NCBI RefSeq assembly: GCF_947489715.1
Contig: NZ_CANLER010000009.1
Span: 124,001 to 188,000, forward strand
Length of the DNA: 64,000 nt
Direction of reading: 5' to 3'
DNA from: an uncultured Roseovarius sp.
GTDB taxonomy: Bacteria; Pseudomonadota; Alphaproteobacteria; Rhodobacterales; Rhodobacteraceae
Every line of letters starts with the position of its first letter. Within the stretch, counting starts at the first letter, position 1. The translations under genes were made by a program, and so were the position numbers. The notes below the pieces were generated by a model that saw nothing but the letters and a program-made list of their open reading frames with translations, made no database searches and was not told where the DNA came from. Shown piece by piece: positions 10,950 to 19,421 of the stretch.

Positions 10950-10978
10950 GCATGATTATATAAAAATACGCATGATTA
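10950..10978. promoter_or_regulatory. Direct repeat GCATGATTA in the hpd/lrp divergent promoter
   Basis: GCATGATTA occurs at 10950-10958 and again at 10970-10978, 20 bases apart (about two helical turns), on an AT-rich stretch just before the Lrp/AsnC start. Repeats on one face of the helix fit an Lrp-family binding site. A TATAAAAAT run between the copies could be a -10 element. Assignment to the adjacent regulator is inference. Confidence 0.5.
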
Positions 10979-10982
10979 ACGC

Positions 10983-11450
10983 ATGGCCGAACTCGATTAC
11001 ATAGATACCCGTCTGCTGGAGATGCTGCAAAGCAACGCCCAGACTTCCGCGCAGCGCCTGTCCGAGGTGCTGAACCTGTCGCCGTCGCAGGTCGGGCGCC
11101 GCCGTCAGCGGCTGGAGCAGGACGGCTACATCACCGGCACAAGCTGCAAGGTCAGCGCCGAAAAGCTGGGGCTGTCGGTACAAGCTTTCATTGAAATCCA
11201 GACCGGGGCACAAACCGCCGAAACGCATTCGGCCATCAACCGCCTGATCCAGTCCGAACGCGAGATCACAGCCGCCTGGACCATGACCGGGGATGCGGAT
11301 TATCTGCTTCGCGTGTTTTGCACCGATCTGTCGGCGCTGAACAGGTTGATCCAGAATGTCCTGCTGCCCCACCCCTCGATCGGCCACGTGCATAGCCAGA
11401 TAGTCATGGATCAACTCAAGGCGGACGCCGCCCTGCCGGTGACCGGATGA
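10983..11450 (+). CDS. Lrp/AsnC-family transcriptional regulator
   Basis: The 155-residue protein has an N-terminal winged helix-turn-helix (about 4-60, IDTRLLEMLQSNAQTSAQ and NLSPSQVGRRRQRLEQDG) and a C-terminal RAM/AsnC effector domain (about 65-145, AWTMTGDADYLLRVFC). Such proteins bind amino acids and act as local activators or repressors. Its divergent placement from hpd-hmgA-fah-maiA suggests control of tyrosine or phenylalanine breakdown. ATG at 10983 follows the direct repeats closely, so the leader is very short. Confidence 0.93.
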   Translation: MAELDYIDTRLLEMLQSNAQTSAQRLSEVLNLSPSQVGRRRQRLEQDGYITGTSCKVSAEKLGLSVQAFIEIQTGAQTAETHSAINRLIQSEREITAAWTMTGDADYLLRVFCTDLSALNRLIQNVLLPHPSIGHVHSQIVMDQLKADAALPVTG

Positions 11451-11630
11451 CGGCGAGCAAGCGCTCAGAGAACGGCCCCGCGATAGCCTGAACGGCGCTT
11501 CTGTGATAAACTTAACCCTCAAGGCCCGGCAATTTATGCCGTATCGGCCCATATTTTAAGAGCGAATTGCATTACCGGCGCGCACCACGCGCAATTTATT
11601 GTCCAAGCCGAATTGATTGAGGAGATTACA

Positions 11631-12707
11631 ATGACTTTTCATATCCGACCTTACTTCCCGACCGTTATTTCCCTTTTCATCCTCACCGCGCTCAGCGCCA
11701 GTATTGTGTTCGCGGACACATCACGCACACCAGTCAATGACCGCATGACTTGGCCCGAAGGCACGCCGCGCAGCGATGCCGCCGTAGATCTTGGGCGGCA
11801 TCTGTTCTTTGATCCCCGGCTGGTACTTTCCGAAGACCAGTCCTGCGCAAGCTGTCACAGCCCGCATGCGGCGTTCGCCGACAGCGTCGCACGCGATTTG
11901 ACGGCGCATAAGGATTGGGGTCGCGCGAAACGCAATTCGCCCACAATATACAACCTCACCGATGCGCCCGTTGTTCATTGGGACGGGCGCACACCAGCGG
12001 GTCAGTGTTTTACACCGGAAGATACGAATACAGAAGTCTGCCTTGAACCACTGGAGAGCCAGGCTTTCAAATCCATGCGCTCCCGCAAGATCTATGACGG
12101 CTTTCTACCCAAGGTGAAGGCAGAACCGGCCTATCAGGACATGTTCAAACAGGCGTTCCCGCCCAACGGCGAGGTGACGCATCTTAATATGGCGCTGGCG
12201 ATTGCAGCGTTTGAACGTTCGCTGGTCAGCAACGATTCAGCATATGACAGATATATCGCGGGCGACCCTACGGCGTTGTCGGTGGAGGCCCGGCGCGGGT
12301 TTGAGATTTACGAAGGCAAAGGCAACTGCGCCGCGTGCCATAACGGACCCAATCTGACGGACTGGCAGTTCCACAATATTGGGGTCGATAGTGACGATGA
12401 GGGCCGCAGCGCCAAAATCGAAGACGAGGACAAAAAGGCTGAATTTAGGGGCGCCTTCAAAACACCGGGCCTGCGCAATGTGGCTTTAACTGCCCCCTAC
12501 ATGCATGATGGGTCGATTGGCACGCTGGAAAAGGTGGTCGAATTTTACGACCGCGGCGGTGATCGCCATGATAATCTTTCGCCACTGATTGAACCCTTGA
12601 ACCTGACAGATCGTGAAAAATGGGATCTGATTGCCTTCCTTAATGCGCTGACTCACACGGTCGGTATTGAACCGCCGAGCATCCCTGGCATTGCGGAAAT
12701 TCACTGA
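11631..12707 (+). CDS. Di-heme cytochrome c peroxidase / MauG-family protein
   Basis: A 358-residue exported protein. The ATG at 11631 follows GAGGAG by six bases; an upstream in-frame TTG (11613) is less likely. An N-terminal signal peptide (hydrophobic VISLFILTALSASIVFA) sends it to the periplasm. Two heme c sites are visible, CASCH in the first half and CAACH in the second, and a typical C-terminal block KTPGLRNVALTAPYMHDGS gives the axial His/Met region. Family members reduce hydrogen peroxide or, like MauG, oxidise partner proteins. No partner gene is adjacent, so its substrate is open. Confidence 0.9.
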   Translation: MTFHIRPYFPTVISLFILTALSASIVFADTSRTPVNDRMTWPEGTPRSDAAVDLGRHLFFDPRLVLSEDQSCASCHSPHAAFADSVARDLTAHKDWGRAKRNSPTIYNLTDAPVVHWDGRTPAGQCFTPEDTNTEVCLEPLESQAFKSMRSRKIYDGFLPKVKAEPAYQDMFKQAFPPNGEVTHLNMALAIAAFERSLVSNDSAYDRYIAGDPTALSVEARRGFEIYEGKGNCAACHNGPNLTDWQFHNIGVDSDDEGRSAKIEDEDKKAEFRGAFKTPGLRNVALTAPYMHDGSIGTLEKVVEFYDRGGDRHDNLSPLIEPLNLTDREKWDLIAFLNALTHTVGIEPPSIPGIAEIH

Positions 12708-12851
12708 TGGTTTTCATGGTCGATTCTGTCTGAGCCACAGATACAAATCATAGGCATATACATTCAGGAGGCATGCATAAACTCCGCTGAAAACTCCTGA
12801 AAATTGCTGGGTCACGTCGTGGGGGCAAGCATTTGACATCGAGGGAAATAA

Positions 12852-12928
12852 TGGCGATCCCGGGAGGACTCGAACCCCCAACATCCTGATTAGAAGTCAG
12901 GTGCTCTATCCAGTTGAGCTACGGGACC
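12852..12928 (-). tRNA. tRNA-Arg (anticodon TCT)
   Basis: Read on the minus strand, the 77 bases start GGTCCCG and end with an encoded CCA. The acceptor stem GGTCCCG/CGGGATC pairs with one G-U. The D arm is GCTC/GAGC, the anticodon arm CTGAC-TTCTAAT-CAG puts TCT (bases 12892-12894 on the plus strand as AGA) in the loop, and the T arm has GGTTCGAGTCC. It reads AGA/AGG arginine codons. It lies between the cytochrome peroxidase gene and truA, on the same strand as truA. Confidence 0.95.
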
Positions 12929-12975
12929 GCTTGGGGGCAGCTTTAGCGCGCGTTGGCGACAAGATCAAAGGTAAA

Positions 12976-13743
12976 TCAGACAAAGGGATCATCCGGATAC
13001 GTGACCCCCGCCAGATACAGACCCTGTGGCGGGCAGACCGGGCCACAGGCGGCGCGGTTGCGAGCCTCAAGTGCTGTCCTGACGTCATCCGGTTGCCAGC
13101 TTCCACCGCCCACCCGTTCCAGCGTGCCTACGAAACTGCGCACCTGATTGTGCAGGAATGATCGCGCGCGCAGGTGGAAATGTACCTCGGGGCCGCCTTG
13201 GGTCTCCACCGCCTCGATCTCAAGCGCATCAAGGGTTTTGACCGGGCTCGCCGCCTGGCAGATGGTCGAGCGGAAGGTGGTAAAATCATGTTTGCCCAGC
13301 AGATGCGCAGCACCTTCGCGCATCGCGCCGACATCCAGGGCGTGCGAGACCTGCCAGACCAGTCCGGCGGCATGGGTCGTGGGGGCCCGGCGGGTGAGCA
13401 GGCGAAAGAAATACTGCCGTTCCAGCGCCGAAAAACGGGCATGCCAGTTATCCGGCACGGCGGCACAGGCCAGAATCGCAACCGGGTCAGGCTTCAGGTG
13501 GTAATTCAGCGCTTCGGACAGGCGAAACGGGTCCCATGTCTTGGCCATATCGCAATGCGCCACCTGCGCCAGCGCATGCACACCCGCATCGGTGCGCCCG
13601 GCGGCGGCGATCGTGTGCGGTCCAAGTTCAAGCTTGGACAATGCAGCTTCGATCGCTGCCTGGACCGAGCGTTGGTCAGCCTGGCGTTGCCAACCGGCAA
13701 ACGGGGCTCCGTGATATTCGACTTTCAGGGCGTATCTTGGCAT
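12976..13743 (-). CDS. truA: tRNA pseudouridine(38-40) synthase TruA
   Basis: A 255-residue enzyme that forms pseudouridine at positions 38-40 of the tRNA anticodon arm. The N-terminus [18 protein letters not shown], the catalytic Asp in [15 protein letters not shown] (about residue 52) and the C-terminal [15 protein letters not shown] are canonical. The open frame extends 20 codons further upstream, but the ATG at 13743 gives the family N-terminus [10 protein letters not shown]. It is transcribed toward the tRNA-Arg gene and away from ycjX. Confidence 0.96.
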   Translation of the reverse strand: MPRYALKVEYHGAPFAGWQRQADQRSVQAAIEAALSKLELGPHTIAAAGRTDAGVHALAQVAHCDMAKTWDPFRLSEALNYHLKPDPVAILACAAVPDNWHARFSALERQYFFRLLTRRAPTTHAAGLVWQVSHALDVGAMREGAAHLLGKHDFTTFRSTICQAASPVKTLDALEIEAVETQGGPEVHFHLRARSFLHNQVRSFVGTLERVGGGSWQPDDVRTALEARNRAACGPVCPPQGLYLAGVTYPDDPFV

Positions 13744-13856
13744 GAACCCGCACATAAACCGCGTCGGGCAGGGGAACAATCCCCCAAACCTCCCCTCTGG
13801 CAAGTGCCTGCTCGCGCGCCTATCTTGCGGATAGATAGGTTTGAGGGGCGGAAAAT

Positions 13857-15272
13857 TTGGTACTGACCACCATCGCAGATGGCGTGACGCGCGGGATCGA
13901 AAGCGTTGGCGACACGATTTCAGAAGCTTTGTTCGAACCGGTCATCCGGTTGGGCGTGACCGGACTTGCGCGCTCCGGCAAGACCGTCTTCATCACCTCA
14001 TTGGTGGCCAACCTGATGGATCGCGCGCGGATGCCCGCCCTTCTTGCTGCGGCTGACGGGCGTATTCAGGCAGCTTTTCTGCAACCTCAGCCCGACGATA
14101 CCGTGCCGCGTTTCGATTACGAGACGCATCTGAGCACGCTGACCGCCGACACACCGCAATGGCCAGATAGTACGCGCGCTGTATCGGAACTAAGGCTTTC
14201 GCTGCGCGTGAGTCCAGGTGGTTTGCTGGGCGGGTTGCGCGGGCCGCAAACGATACATTTGGACATCGTGGATTACCCTGGCGAATGGCTTTTGGATCTG
14301 GCGCTTCTGGACAAAAGCTATTCCGGCTGGGCGGACGATGTTCTGACGCGCATCGCCAACCGCCCCGAAGCTGCGGATTACCTGGCCCACGCGCAGGCCA
14401 CGGATGCGGCAGGTAAGCTGGACGAAACCATCGCAAGATCGCTGTCAGAGAGTTTTACCGCTTACCTGCATGCGGCTCGAGATTCTGGTTTCTATGATTG
14501 CACACCGGGGCGGTTTTTGCTTCCCGGTGATTTGGCAGGATCTCCTGCGCTGACATTTGCCCCGCTCGTGCATCCCGGAAATTCTCCGCGCAAATCGCTT
14601 TGGCGCGAGATGGAGCGCCGATTTGAGGCGTATAAGTCGCAGATCATAAAACCCTTTTTTCGCGATCACTTTGCCCGGATTGACCGTCAGATTGTACTGG
14701 TGGATGCCCTGGGCGCCATTAACAGAGGGCCGGAAGCCGTGGAGGATATGCGCAGCGCGATGACTGAGATTCTGACCGCGTTCCGGCCGGGTCAGAATGC
14801 GTTTTTGACCCGGCTGTTGATGGGGCGACGCGTAGAAAAAATCCTCTTTGCCGCCACCAAGGCGGACCATTTGCACCACACCCAGCACGATCGGTTGACC
14901 GCGATCATGCAGGCGTTGACCCGAGAGGCGCGGGACCGTGCGGATTTTGCCGGGGCCGAGACGCAGGCAATTGCGCTGGCGGCATTGCGTGCAACGGTTG
15001 AAGAGATGATCACCCATGATGGTCGTCAATTGCCGTGTGTTCGGGGGCGATTGCTCAGCTCTGGCAAGCAGGCGGCGTTTTATCCAGGCGAGTTGCCCCA
15101 GGATCCGCATCGACTCTTGTCGGTTGCGCGACAGGGAGCTGGAAAATGGCTGGATGCCGATTATCAGGTGATGCAATTTGCACCTGCGCCGCTGACGCTG
15201 AAGCCCGGCGAGGGGCCACCGCATATCAGGCTTGATCGCGCGGCCCAGTTTCTGATTGGAGACCGGCTATGA
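13857..15272 (+). CDS. YcjX-family P-loop protein (DUF463)
   Basis: A 471-residue nucleotide-binding protein. The Walker A motif [14 protein letters not shown] is near residue 40. [15 protein letters not shown] lies around the switch/Walker B region, and [17 protein letters not shown] and [10 protein letters not shown] (NKxD-like) follow. YcjX proteins are GTPase-like and stress-associated in enterobacteria; the molecular role is not settled. The best start is TTG at 13857, preceded by a GAGGGGCGG purine run. The stop overlaps the start of the YcjF-like gene (ATGA), the same pairing as in E. coli ycjXF. Confidence 0.88.
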   Translation: MVLTTIADGVTRGIESVGDTISEALFEPVIRLGVTGLARSGKTVFITSLVANLMDRARMPALLAAADGRIQAAFLQPQPDDTVPRFDYETHLSTLTADTPQWPDSTRAVSELRLSLRVSPGGLLGGLRGPQTIHLDIVDYPGEWLLDLALLDKSYSGWADDVLTRIANRPEAADYLAHAQATDAAGKLDETIARSLSESFTAYLHAARDSGFYDCTPGRFLLPGDLAGSPALTFAPLVHPGNSPRKSLWREMERRFEAYKSQIIKPFFRDHFARIDRQIVLVDALGAINRGPEAVEDMRSAMTEILTAFRPGQNAFLTRLLMGRRVEKILFAATKADHLHHTQHDRLTAIMQALTREARDRADFAGAETQAIALAALRATVEEMITHDGRQLPCVRGRLLSSGKQAAFYPGELPQDPHRLLSVARQGAGKWLDADYQVMQFAPAPLTLKPGEGPPHIRLDRAAQFLIGDRL

Positions 15273-16261
15273 CCAAAGGCCCCGTTCTGATCGAGCTTGA
15301 GGACAGCGCGACGTCCCCTGGCCCCGATATGGCCCCGCCCGTACCGGATGCGCCCCAGGCACCGCAGGGACAGGCGATGCAGGCAGCGGCGGCTTTGGCT
15401 GCGCGTCGTCCATCGCGATTGGCGCGCTGGTTCTGGTCATTGCTGCTGACGCTTTTGGGTGTTGTTGTTTCGGTTGCAGCCTGGGATTTCGTCACCGGTT
15501 TGCTGGCGCGTTCGCCGCTTCTGGGATGGTCCGTTACCGGCTTGCTGGCGGTCCTAGGGCTGGTCATGCTGACGATTGCCCTGCGAGAACTGGCAGCATT
15601 TTCACGCTTGAAACGTATCGATACGCTTCAAGCTGATGCCGAAATATCTCTTTCAGAACAAGATCTTGCGAAAGCACGAAAGGTCATTGAAAGACTGACC
15701 GGCTTCTACAGGAACCGCGAGGAGACACGGTGGGGTCGTGACCGTCTGACCGAATATGGTGGTGACCAGTTTGACGCCAGTAGCCTCTTGGGACTGGCCG
15801 AAGTGGAATTGTTGGAACCGCTCGACAGCGCCGCACGGCGCGAGGTGGAGGCGGCGGCGCGGCAGGTGGCGACGGTGACGGCGATTGTGCCGCTGGCGCT
15901 GGCGGATGTGGTGGCGGCATTGACCTCGAACATCCGGATGATCCGTCGGATCGCGGAGATTTACGGCGGGCGTTCGGGTACATTGGGCAGCTGGCGGTTG
16001 ACGCGCGCGGTGATGACGCATCTGGTTGCCACCGGTGCCGTCGCCATCGGGGATGATCTGATCGGATCGGTTGCAGGCGGCAGCGTTTTATCCAAGCTTT
16101 CCAGACGCTTCGGCGAAGGGATCGTCAACGGGGCACTGACCGCGCGGGTGGGTGTCGCAGCAATTGAAGTGTGCCGACCGTTGCCATTTCACCGCAGCAA
16201 ACGCCCCTCGGTGACAGGGATTGTCAAGCGGGCGCTGACCGGATTGTTCGGTCAGGGCTGA
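15269..16261 (+). CDS. YcjF-like membrane protein (TIGR01620/DUF697)
   Basis: A 330-residue inner-membrane protein. A Pro/Ala-rich N-terminal cytoplasmic tail (1-50) precedes two hydrophobic segments (about 52-72 and 86-106). A charged helical region and a C-terminal DUF697-type domain follow, with PLALADVVAALTSNIRMIRRIAEIYGG split over its core. It overlaps the YcjX gene by four bases, so the two are translationally coupled and likely work together. Function is unknown beyond membership of the conserved pair. Confidence 0.87.
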   Translation: MTKGPVLIELEDSATSPGPDMAPPVPDAPQAPQGQAMQAAAALAARRPSRLARWFWSLLLTLLGVVVSVAAWDFVTGLLARSPLLGWSVTGLLAVLGLVMLTIALRELAAFSRLKRIDTLQADAEISLSEQDLAKARKVIERLTGFYRNREETRWGRDRLTEYGGDQFDASSLLGLAEVELLEPLDSAARREVEAAARQVATVTAIVPLALADVVAALTSNIRMIRRIAEIYGGRSGTLGSWRLTRAVMTHLVATGAVAIGDDLIGSVAGGSVLSKLSRRFGEGIVNGALTARVGVAAIEVCRPLPFHRSKRPSVTGIVKRALTGLFGQG

Positions 16262-16377
16262 GCCAAAAATAACCATGGAAAACGCGGCCCTCGGGCCCGC
16301 CGGACCTGTGGCAACCGTCGCGAAATTGTTGCAACTCCGTACATTGTGTACGCCTGTTCTGTACGTTTTCGCCCGGA

Positions 16378-18195
16378 TCAGAAGCGACGGCGCGCCATCT
16401 TGCCCTGCGCCGACATCCAATCCCGCGTCCAGGCGATGATGTCGTCCTGCGCCCGCGGCGGGGAGAAGTGGTAGCCCTGAAACAGCTGGCAACCCTGCGC
16501 GTGCAAAATATTCAGCTCTTCCGGGGTCTCGACACCTTCGGCCATGACGCTTAGCCCAAGATGTTCGGCCATCGCCAGGAACGAACCTGAGATGCTTTGC
16601 ATCCTTGGGTGCCGGTCAATGCCGCTGACGAAGGAGCGGTCAATCTTGAGCATGGAAATCGGCGTGTCAATCAACGTGGAGATCGAGGCATGACCGGTGC
16701 CGAAATCATCCAGCGCCAGAACAAATCCCGCCTCTTTCAGTGCGTGGCAATGATCGACCAGCAACTTGTCGGTCTGATCGAACAGGATGGATTCAAGCAA
16801 TTCGATCTGAATGTCACCAGGGATCAGCCCGGCGATGAACAGCTCATCCTGAAAATCCTCGACAAAATCGGCAGAGCGCAGGTTGGACGCTGTGACATTG
16901 AGAGAGAGCTTGCCCAGCGCGATGCCGTCTCGGCGCCAGGCTGCCAGACAATCAATTGCCTTTCGGCGCACCATCCGGTCGATCCGCCCCATGAGGTTGG
17001 CGCGTATGGCGGTTTCCAGAAAACGGCCCGGCGGCAGGATGCCCAGCTGCGGATGATCCCAGCGCGCCAGAGCCTCGACCCCGCAGATCTGGCCGGTGCC
17101 AAGGTCGATCTGGGGCTGGAAAAAGGGAACAAACTGGTTGTCTTCCAATCCATCCTCGATCTCGGCAATCAGATACAGGCGATCCTGATGGGTGCGTATC
17201 ATTTCAGGTGTCAGCATCATGACCGGGGTGGAATGGCGCTTGGCCTCGTAAAGCGCGATATCGGAATTCATCAACAGGCGGTCGGCCCCGTCGGTATCGC
17301 CAGCGCGAAACCGAATGATCCCGATGCTGACTTCGACATTGCAGCGATGGCCATCAATCGGCACCGGGCGCGAGATTTCGGCGGCCAGATTCTGTGCAAG
17401 CTGTTCCAGGTCGCCTGTTTCGTGATTTTCCCGGAACACCATCGCAAATTCGTCCCCGCCGATGCGGGCCGCCAGATCAGCCGGCCCGATACGGGCCTGC
17501 ATCGCCGTCGCCGCGTGTTTGAGAACCGTGTCCCCGGCGGCATGGCCAAAAGTGTCATTGAGTAGTTTGAACTTGTCGAGATCGAGATGCAGCAAGGCAT
17601 AGGTATCGCCGCTTTTGGGGCCTTTCAGGATCTCTTCGAGATGAATGTAGAGCGCGCGGCGATTGGCGATGCCGGTCACGCTGTCGATATAGGCCTTGCG
17701 TTCGGCGTCTTCCTTGGCCGAGGTCAGGGCCCGGGCCATTTTGGTGCTGTCATCCAGCAGCGCGCGCTGGGTTTCGAACGTGTAAAACAGGTCAATCGAG
17801 AAATCATTGGGCCGGAAATGCGCGCCCGTCAGATCAAAACGCTTGATCGCATCCGCCAGGCTGACGCCGATCGAAAAATCCAGAAAGAGGCGCCCGGCAT
17901 CATCATCCATGCGCATCGCAACGCTGCGAAACTGAATGGGTTCGCCATGATCGGGCCTGGCCGTGATGACCAGTTTTACGCCGGTTCTTTTATGCAGTGC
18001 GTCCAGATCAGCGATGCGGCGTGGCTTTTCGACCGTAAAGACGTCAAAGAACATCCTGTCCGTGATGTCCTCGGTAAAAATATGCGACAGGGTCGGGCCA
18101 TGATCCTCGATCCGGCCGGTCGCATCGAGGGTGACGTACATCGGAAAGAGTAACGCCATCGTGTCCTGCGAAAAATGGTAGCTGTCACGATCCAT
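16378..18195 (-). CDS. GGDEF-EAL protein with N-terminal H-NOX-associated domain
   Basis: A 605-residue cytoplasmic cyclic-di-GMP enzyme. Residues 15-150 resemble the H-NOX-associated (HNOBA) domain: a PAS-like fold ending in a helical stretch FDLTGAHFRPNDFSIDLF. The GGDEF domain has an intact GGDEF at about 246-250, but the inhibitory I-site RxxD is replaced by GPAD. The EAL domain (about 345-595) has EAL at 374-376, and later DDFGTGHAS and the EGVET motif, so a phosphodiesterase is likely active. It lies 33 bases after the H-NOX gene, and binding of H-NOX to the N-terminal domain would tune synthesis or breakdown of c-di-GMP. Which activity dominates cannot be told from sequence. Confidence 0.93.
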   Translation of the reverse strand: MDRDSYHFSQDTMALLFPMYVTLDATGRIEDHGPTLSHIFTEDITDRMFFDVFTVEKPRRIADLDALHKRTGVKLVITARPDHGEPIQFRSVAMRMDDDAGRLFLDFSIGVSLADAIKRFDLTGAHFRPNDFSIDLFYTFETQRALLDDSTKMARALTSAKEDAERKAYIDSVTGIANRRALYIHLEEILKGPKSGDTYALLHLDLDKFKLLNDTFGHAAGDTVLKHAATAMQARIGPADLAARIGGDEFAMVFRENHETGDLEQLAQNLAAEISRPVPIDGHRCNVEVSIGIIRFRAGDTDGADRLLMNSDIALYEAKRHSTPVMMLTPEMIRTHQDRLYLIAEIEDGLEDNQFVPFFQPQIDLGTGQICGVEALARWDHPQLGILPPGRFLETAIRANLMGRIDRMVRRKAIDCLAAWRRDGIALGKLSLNVTASNLRSADFVEDFQDELFIAGLIPGDIQIELLESILFDQTDKLLVDHCHALKEAGFVLALDDFGTGHASISTLIDTPISMLKIDRSFVSGIDRHPRMQSISGSFLAMAEHLGLSVMAEGVETPEELNILHAQGCQLFQGYHFSPPRAQDDIIAWTRDWMSAQGKMARRRF

Positions 18196-18228
18196 TTGGC
18201 CCCTCTGGATACACTCCCGATCAAATGG

Positions 18229-18777
18229 TCAGTCGAGCATCACGATTTCGAACACTTCGTGGTCCGACGTTTCAGGGGTGGCAGGCAGGTGCGTGACGCG
18301 GATCTTTTCCCCGGTGTCCGAGGCCAGACCGTAAAGCAGACCGATGACCATCGGGCTCAGCCCCTCCCGATCCGAGTAATAGTGCAGGTGGTAGGTTTTA
18401 TCGCCCACGCCTTCGAGCTCGAAAGAGGGAGGTTTCAGATGTGGCATGGCCAGCAGGATGCGATCATGCATGTCGTCCAGCCCGTTGACACGGTCGACGA
18501 AACTGTCGCCGGACATGCGCATGAGCTTGCCGAAATTCGACTGGTTGACGAATTCGATCCAGTAGCCGCCAAAGATTTGCAGCACCTCGTCCTGGGAAAT
18601 GCCGGTCTGGTCGACGATAGCACCCACGAGGCTGTAGGTGATGGCGTCATCATAGCTGGCCATTCTTTCGAATTCCCGGCGGTCCAGCCCGGCCTTGTCG
18701 CAGATCGACTGCCAGGTGCCATCGCCGTAATTCGCCTGGATGAAGGTGTGGATCCCTTCATTCACCATACCGTACAT
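18229..18777 (-). CDS. hnoX: H-NOX heme-nitric oxide sensor
   Basis: The 182-residue protein starts MYGMVNEGIHTFI, the typical H-NOX N-terminus; the frame is open 11 codons upstream but that part is not family-like. The proximal heme ligand is His104 in DDMHDRI, followed by PHLKPPSF. The heme-propionate motif YxSxR is Y133-Y-S-D-R137. H-NOX proteins bind NO and signal to a neighbouring kinase or cyclic-di-GMP enzyme; here the GGDEF-EAL gene follows directly. A purine-rich AAGGGA stands before the ATG. The truncated globin gene upstream on the same strand may protect against or report on the same gas. Confidence 0.95.
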   Translation of the reverse strand: MYGMVNEGIHTFIQANYGDGTWQSICDKAGLDRREFERMASYDDAITYSLVGAIVDQTGISQDEVLQIFGGYWIEFVNQSNFGKLMRMSGDSFVDRVNGLDDMHDRILLAMPHLKPPSFELEGVGDKTYHLHYYSDREGLSPMVIGLLYGLASDTGEKIRVTHLPATPETSDHEVFEIVMLD

Positions 18778-18880
18778 AGACTGATCCCTTACCAATACCG
18801 CCGGCGACATTAGGACAGATGATTTACCGATGGCTTAACGGCGTTGGAATTCGGGCCCTGACGCCGCATGATGCAGGCGA

Positions 18881-19291
18881 TCAGCGCAGTTTCGGCACAC
18901 CGCCGGGCAGTTTTTCGCGGTCCACCACGGCGGCGCGCAGGGACCGCCCGATGCGGTGCGCCAGCGCCGACCAGGCGGCGGCCTGATCCGGCGTCAGTTC
19001 GGCCTTCAGAGTGCTGTCAAACAGGCCCAGCCAGCTGTCGAACATACCGGGGCGGACATTGCCGGCCCTGACATGCGCCTCGACCGGGCTGCCGTCGTAA
19101 CTGCGTTCATGCAGGATGGTATTGGCCCAGAAATCCGCCACTTTCGCCTCGTGGCCGGGCCAGTCATCGACATGCACCGCAAAGACAGGCCCCAGGCCCG
19201 GATGGGAGCGGATGGCGGCATAGAATCTGGCCACGACCCGCTCGATCTCGGGGCGGGTGATGGTGAACCTTGGGGGCAGGGCGGTGCTCAT
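18881..19291 (-). CDS. Group III truncated hemoglobin
   Basis: A 136-residue globin. The segment AKVADFWANTILHE matches the E helix of group III truncated globins. His73 in EAHVRAGNVRP aligns with the proximal heme His, and FDSWLGLF is the following conserved Trp block. These proteins bind O2 or NO in the cytoplasm. The frame is open far upstream but the ATG at 19291 gives the usual family length. It stands 103 bases upstream of hnoX on the same strand, so it may be the first gene of the NO-sensing operon, and it is divergent from the cNMP-flavoprotein gene. Confidence 0.88.
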   Translation of the reverse strand: MSTALPPRFTITRPEIERVVARFYAAIRSHPGLGPVFAVHVDDWPGHEAKVADFWANTILHERSYDGSPVEAHVRAGNVRPGMFDSWLGLFDSTLKAELTPDQAAAWSALAHRIGRSLRAAVVDREKLPGGVPKLR

Positions 19292-19421
19292 GCCCCCTAT
19301 CTGGCGCAGGACGCGCGGCGTTTCAATCCTGTTGCGCGGATGCGGGGGCGTGACGCGCCGGTTTCGTGCTCTATGTTGAGGGCGAAACGGGAATGCGACG
19401 CGCGACAGGAGGAGGACGATC

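Noticed and set aside
16340..16370. GTACA-TTG-TGTAC dyad between the ycjF-like and GGDEF-EAL genes as an operator
   Set aside because: It lies between two convergent gene ends, where an operator is not expected; it resembles the TGTAC repeats of the element only by a short core and is likely chance or part of a weak terminator.
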